A stretch of DNA of 64,000 nt from the NCBI RefSeq assembly GCF_022369515.1, contig NZ_CP059724.1, positions 5,766,001 through 5,830,000 of the forward strand. Direction: 5' to 3'. How positions within the stretch are numbered: the stretch's first letter is position 1; each line of letters starts with the position of its first letter. Positions 59,885 to 64,000 of the stretch are shown piece after piece. The notes beneath the pieces are model-generated. The model saw only the letters and a list, made by a program, of their open reading frames with translations, had not been told where the DNA came from and ran no database searches. This DNA comes from Paenibacillus sp. 19GGS1-52 (GTDB lineage: Bacteria > Bacillota > Bacilli > Paenibacillales > Paenibacillaceae). Made by a program: the position numbers and the translations under genes.

Positions 59885-61477
59885 TCAACGATAAGTCTTA
59901 ACTTGACGCAATCGTCCAACCAACGCTAAGAATAGCAAAACAACCGTGGCTAGTAGATAATAACGATAGAAACCTCCATCAAGTGATTGTTGTGAAGTGC
60001 CCATGAAATCCAGAACATCCATTTTGTTAAGAGGACCCACATACCACATTAGCATAAATACCACTTGAAATAGCTTGCCACTTCCCGACCATATACCTAA
60101 GGTTACGGCTAGTGTTGGAATAAACAAACCCCCGACTGCCATAGCTCCTAAACTTCCCCATTCACCCGAGACAAGCAGATGAACAATAACCCCACTACCT
60201 GTCAAATAAGAAACAATAACACCCGCCAGCCATAATACAACGAATTGATTCCGAACCGGATGTATGGCTGTAAATATCAATTGATGAGTACGATAATACG
60301 TTTCATTTGTGCCCATTGCCGACCAAATCAACATAGGCCAAAACCAAGTGAGTGGTAAGATAATCTTTAATACAGAATCCATAGGTAGTAATAAACCTAA
60401 TAGGATCATAGCAACTGCGACCAAATACCACCAAAGACGCAACCCTTTGAGCATAAGCCGCAATTCCATTACTAATGTTCGAACATAGTTGGATTGCCCT
60501 TTTGTATTAGAATAAGGAGTTAACTTCGTTTCAACGTAGTTTTTATTTACGGGCTTGATGTATGTCTCCACTTTTGCGAGATCATTGAATTCAGCTTTTT
60601 TATTATTTTTAACCGCGCGCGTTAGATCAAATCGATGAAAAAAGAAGGAGGCTATCACCACAATTATTAATGCCACAGCGATCCATATAAATCGCTCCAC
60701 AAACATGGATAAATTCCAATCAATGCCGGTCCAGTTGTATGTAGATAATTCGCCCTTTAATGGGCTCATCCCAGAGACATGTCCTCCAGCATTTTGAGGG
60801 AGCCTTGCATTGGCCTCGCTTGACATCCTGGTAAGGATGGGTGAAATCCCAAATATGTCCTGACTTGAATGGATCGCCGTAGTCGAGAACTTAAGCGAAA
60901 TAATCCACAACACAAAATAGATTAAGTTCCCGAACCCCTTACTCAATAGAGGGACAGATTCGAATAAAATCGCAATTGCCGCCACCAAAGCCATCGTCGG
61001 CAATGTGGAATAAATAAAGGGAAGCACTAATTTCACCAAATCAATCGTATAAACCTCTCCACGAATGAGCTGCATAACAAGGGCAGATACAATCAATACA
61101 ACAACAATAGACATCAACAGAACGAAGTTACTCCACATTTTACCCATGGTGTACATCCATCGAGTAATCGGTGTTGTGGCTATAATTTGCCCTACCCCCG
61201 TCAACACATCTCTCTCAATCGCATTTTTTATTAGAAAGAACGCTGGAAGACTAAGCAGCATTGAGGCTAAGATAGCAACTGCACTACCTACCCAAGCCGA
61301 ATTATAAATGCCTCGTATATCGCCTAGAGATAAGGTTAAATAGTGATCGTCACTTGAAGGGATGTACTTGTACACGATAAATATAGATACCATGATTGTC
61401 ACCAAAAAGCTGTATCTCCGTATCCTTTCCAAATAATCGGCTTTCATCATATGGTATAAAATACGCAGCGATGTCAT
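59885..61477 (-). CDS. ABC-2 type transporter permease
   Basis: A 530-residue membrane protein with about 12 hydrophobic segments in two halves, joined by a soluble region (RAVKNNKKAEFNDLAKVETY). Start LRILYHMMKADYLERIRRYS is typical of the first cytosolic helix of ABC-2 permeases. The ATG overlaps the TGA of the ATPase gene (ATGA). It is a fused-type exporter permease as in lantibiotic or peptide export. The cargo is unknown. Confidence 0.85.
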   Translation of the reverse strand: MTSLRILYHMMKADYLERIRRYSFLVTIMVSIFIVYKYIPSSDDHYLTLSLGDIRGIYNSAWVGSAVAILASMLLSLPAFFLIKNAIERDVLTGVGQIIATTPITRWMYTMGKMWSNFVLLMSIVVVLIVSALVMQLIRGEVYTIDLVKLVLPFIYSTLPTMALVAAIAILFESVPLLSKGFGNLIYFVLWIISLKFSTTAIHSSQDIFGISPILTRMSSEANARLPQNAGGHVSGMSPLKGELSTYNWTGIDWNLSMFVERFIWIAVALIIVVIASFFFHRFDLTRAVKNNKKAEFNDLAKVETYIKPVNKNYVETKLTPYSNTKGQSNYVRTLVMELRLMLKGLRLWWYLVAVAMILLGLLLPMDSVLKIILPLTWFWPMLIWSAMGTNETYYRTHQLIFTAIHPVRNQFVVLWLAGVIVSYLTGSGVIVHLLVSGEWGSLGAMAVGGLFIPTLAVTLGIWSGSGKLFQVVFMLMWYVGPLNKMDVLDFMGTSQQSLDGGFYRYYLLATVVLLFLALVGRLRQVKTYR

Positions 61478-62358
61478 GCTGTCTCCACCTGCTTATTTGC
61501 CGAAATGTAATACAAATACGCATCCTCCAAAGTCGGAGTCACCCTACGACATTCTGCTGAAGGCTGTATATCGGCAATAACCCTAACACGCACCCCTTCA
61601 TTACTTTGGATTGTATTGCTGATTAACAATTGCTTGCGTTTTTCCATCCAGATATCACTCAGCATCAACCATTCCCATACTTTCCCCTCTGTCGCTGCTA
61701 ATATTTTGGTTGGTGCTGCCTGTATCACTAGTCGCCCTTGACTGACAATCGCAATATCGGTTGCGGTCGCTTCGACATCCGATACGATATGTGTGGACAA
61801 GATAACTATCCGCTCGCCTGACAATTCGGATAAAAGATTGCGAAAACGAATCCGTTCCTCAGGATCAAGCCCAACCGTTGGCTCATCTACGATTAATAGC
61901 TTGGGATCGTTTAATAACGCCTGTGCTATACCTACACGTTGCTTCATTCCACCTGAAAAACTATGTAACGGTTTATTGCGAACCTCATGAAGATTAACTA
62001 AATGAAGTAGCTCGTCAATTCTTTTTCTGGCAATTTTATAATCCAACCCCCGGATCGCTGCTAAATACTCCAAAAACTCAACTGCATTTAAATGAGGGTA
62101 TACCCCGAAATCCTGCGGCAAATAACCTAATATGCTTCGTACAACATTGGGTGATTCCTTGATATCGACTCCGTTCCAGCTCACTTTACCCGCAGTAGGT
62201 TGTGTAATGGTTGATAAGATTCGCATCAATGTCGATTTACCTGCACCATTTGGCCCTAACAATCCCAAAATACCTGATTTGATCTCTAGTGATAAGTCGT
62301 GAAGCCCGTAAAAATCTCCTTTATATTTTTTACTTACGTTTTGAATTATAAGTTCCAT
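61474..62358 (-). CDS. ABC transporter ATP-binding protein (exporter type)
   Basis: A 294-residue ATPase: Walker A GPNGAGKSTLMRILS, GYLPQDFGVYPHLNAVEFLE, signature FSGGMKQRVGIAQALLNDPK, Walker B LLIVDEPTVGLDPEER and switch His ILSTHIVSDVE. The C-terminal 80 residues form a regulatory tail. It follows AGGAGGTTTTT. It belongs to the CcmA/DrrA-type exporters and pairs with the downstream permease. The AT-rich promoter region holds a perfect 12-bp inverted repeat. Confidence 0.88.
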   Translation of the reverse strand: MELIIQNVSKKYKGDFYGLHDLSLEIKSGILGLLGPNGAGKSTLMRILSTITQPTAGKVSWNGVDIKESPNVVRSILGYLPQDFGVYPHLNAVEFLEYLAAIRGLDYKIARKRIDELLHLVNLHEVRNKPLHSFSGGMKQRVGIAQALLNDPKLLIVDEPTVGLDPEERIRFRNLLSELSGERIVILSTHIVSDVEATATDIAIVSQGRLVIQAAPTKILAATEGKVWEWLMLSDIWMEKRKQLLISNTIQSNEGVRVRVIADIQPSAECRRVTPTLEDAYLYYISANKQVETA

Positions 62359-62435
62359 AAAAACCTCCTGTTAATTTTATGATGTATTGAATTTATAATA
62401 AAATTTTAACTATATCATGACTTTCCATATTTTTG

Positions 62436-62470
62436 TATAAAGAATATGATTCATATCTATATTCTTTATA
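62436..62470 (-). promoter_or_regulatory. Operator-like AT-rich inverted repeat upstream of the ABC exporter
   Basis: TATAAAGAATAT (62436-62447) and its perfect complement ATATTCTTTATA (62459-62470) are separated by 11 bases. It lies in the 139-base gap between the MocR-type regulator stop and the ATPase start. No T run follows on the minus strand, so it is not a terminator. It may bind a dimeric regulator. Confidence 0.55.
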
Positions 62471-62497
62471 TACGTGAATCCTTATATTCAAATCCCT

Positions 62498-63913
62498 CTA
62501 CTCCAGCGTCCGCGCGAGTGTTGTCAGACGTTTCATTCCTTCACGCAGCACCGTTTCACTAGCGAACGAATAACTGAGGCGAATCCACGACTTCATCTCT
62601 CCCAGCGGGTCCAGAATCTCACCGGGGATAAACGCGATGGACTGCTCCATGCTTTTGCGAAAAAGGGCTTCCACAGAGAGCGTCGCAGGCAGCTTCACCC
62701 ACAAATTCAGCCCGCCCTGCGGAGCTGTCCACTCCCAGCCTGCCGCCGCCAACTCCTCCTCCATAATTTCCTTATGTACCTGAAGTGCAGTGCGCAACTT
62801 ACCTAGATGCTGCTGCAAGCGCGGTGAGGTGTAATAATGCAGAAATATTTTCTGATTGAGCAGCGGAGTGCCGTTATCCGCCAGTGATTTGGCTGTGATC
62901 AACCGCTCCATGAACGGGAAACGGCAGGCTACCGCACAGATCCGCAAGCCCGGAGCGACATATTTGCTGAAGCTGCTAATATAAATGACCCAGCCCTCCG
63001 TATCGTAGGCAAATAATGGCGTCGGCGGCTCCTCTACAAAATACATATCGCGAAAAGGATCATCCTCCACCAGCATACAGCGGTAGCGCTCGGCTAGTTC
63101 GACCAAGAGTTTGCGCTGACGCGCCGGAACCGAGTACCCGGTCGGATTATGGTGAGTAGGATTCATATAGAACATCCGCGGCTTATGCTTGCGCATTAAA
63201 GCTTCCACTTCCTCCAGATCATACCCCTGCGCAGTAATCTCAACTGGAACCAGCCGCGCACCCTCCCGCCGAAAAATATCCATAGCCACGCTGTAAGTCG
63301 GACGCTCCACCAGCACAGTGTCCATGGGTCCAAGCAGAATTCTGGCCACCAGATTAATCGCCTGCTGTGCGCCGGAGGTGATTAACAGCTCCGCGGCTGA
63401 CAGCTGCAGCCGATGATGCTGCCTGAAATGCTGACTCAGCGTCTCCCGCAGCTCTTCATCTCCTTGTACACTCGAATACGTCCCCATCACCTTCGGATAG
63501 AGGTCGAATACCTTTTTCACATAATCCGACAGAAAAAGGTTGGGCAGCAAATTGGGATCAATCAGCGCCTGTGAGAACTGGTATTTGGCCGGAATTCGCT
63601 GGATATCGGACAGCGGATTAGTCAGTTGATAAGAGGCAACCACAGCGCCCTCACCAACATCTGCAGGTAGCAGGCTGTCTGGGGACACATAATAGCCGGA
63701 TTTATCTTTTACATACACCTTCCCGTTCTCAGTCAGTGCTCTGTAAGCCTTAAATACCGTCAGCCGGTGCACCTTGGTTTCCTCAGCCAGCAATCGGATG
63801 GAAGGCAGCTTGTCATGCGCTCTCCACTCCCCCCGCTCGATACGGTTTAAGATAAACTCATACACTTGACGGAATAAGGGATGACTCTGCTCCATTCCAA
63901 CGGCTTTTTTCAT
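62498..63913 (-). CDS. MocR-type GntR regulator with aminotransferase domain
   Basis: About 471 residues; the ATG at 63913 has GAGGAG nine bases upstream, while a GTG at 63958 has no such site. Residues about 1-75 form a GntR winged helix (HPLFRQVYEFILNRIERGEW, LAEETKVHRLTVFKAYRAL). The rest is a fold-type-I aminotransferase domain: ELLITSGAQQAINLVARILL, MNPTHHNPTGYSVPARQ, VEDDPFRDMYF and the PLP lysine in ISSFSKYVAPGLRICAVACR. MocR proteins sense PLP or amino acids and activate adjacent genes. Its target may be the downstream exporter or a gene outside the window. Confidence 0.9.
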   Translation of the reverse strand: MKKAVGMEQSHPLFRQVYEFILNRIERGEWRAHDKLPSIRLLAEETKVHRLTVFKAYRALTENGKVYVKDKSGYYVSPDSLLPADVGEGAVVASYQLTNPLSDIQRIPAKYQFSQALIDPNLLPNLFLSDYVKKVFDLYPKVMGTYSSVQGDEELRETLSQHFRQHHRLQLSAAELLITSGAQQAINLVARILLGPMDTVLVERPTYSVAMDIFRREGARLVPVEITAQGYDLEEVEALMRKHKPRMFYMNPTHHNPTGYSVPARQRKLLVELAERYRCMLVEDDPFRDMYFVEEPPTPLFAYDTEGWVIYISSFSKYVAPGLRICAVACRFPFMERLITAKSLADNGTPLLNQKIFLHYYTSPRLQQHLGKLRTALQVHKEIMEEELAAAGWEWTAPQGGLNLWVKLPATLSVEALFRKSMEQSIAFIPGEILDPLGEMKSWIRLSYSFASETVLREGMKRLTTLARTLE

Positions 63914-64000
63914 CAACTTAAGCTCCTCTGCGAATAACCTATTTATCGTATTGTACACGATTTCTGCGAGGATCTGTTCTACTCTATGTAATCTGTTCTG

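Overview
The window looks like chromosomal DNA of a spore-forming, low-to-mid GC Gram-positive, most likely a Paenibacillus. The evidence is a GerA-type germinant receptor operon, a bacitracin-sensing (Bce-type) module, YesM/YesN-type two-component genes, an AraC regulator fused to a glycoside hydrolase, copper-amine-oxidase-type stalk domains, strong AGGAGG ribosome sites and frequent TTG/GTG starts. This assignment is inferred from gene content. No rRNA, tRNA or CRISPR array was seen.

Left part (1-25 kb). An NAD-kinase-like gene (cut by the window edge) and a SPFH/band-7 gene lie behind an unusual operator. Next is a secreted protein built only of 13 Ig-like repeats. From 5.4 to 13.5 kb a minus-strand operon encodes a ribose-type sugar ABC importer, a GH3 enzyme, an esterase and a beta-phosphoglucomutase, divergent from an AraC-GH39 fusion regulator. 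Between 17.3 and 17.7 kb are the broken ends of three genes of a former xylan-utilisation operon. Then come YhcH, two Nudix hydrolases, a cupin and a stalk-domain protein. A minus-strand operon follows with a uroporphyrinogen-decarboxylase-like protein, an NlpA-type lipoprotein, a ProC-like reductase and a glyoxalase-like protein. It is divergent from an M20 amidohydrolase.

Centre (26.7-32.4 kb). Six tightly packed or overlapping plus-strand genes are homologues of the uncharacterised Salmonella STM4011-STM4015 set: LRR-like protein, ATP-grasp enzyme, alkaline-phosphatase-superfamily hydrolase and two radical SAM proteins, followed by a translationally coupled adenylylsulfate kinase. This is the best candidate for an undescribed biosynthetic system here. 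It is followed by 750 bases of non-coding DNA with an 11-bp tandem array, four spaced hairpins and a G-rich tract.

Right part (33-64 kb). Housekeeping and accessory genes follow: GDPD plus MFS, GGDEF, SUKH, RDD, a lipoprotein, two histidine phosphatases, DinB, YesMN and a phosphodiester glycosidase. The Bce-type regulator pair (44.7-46.4 kb) is separated from its likely transporter pair (52.1-54.8 kb) by a five-gene germination operon carrying two different GerB permeases and a sigma-G-like promoter. An iron(II) uptake operon has FeoB split into two overlapping genes. An IS5-family transposase remnant contains a nested MITE-like element. The window ends with an ABC exporter and a MocR-type regulator.
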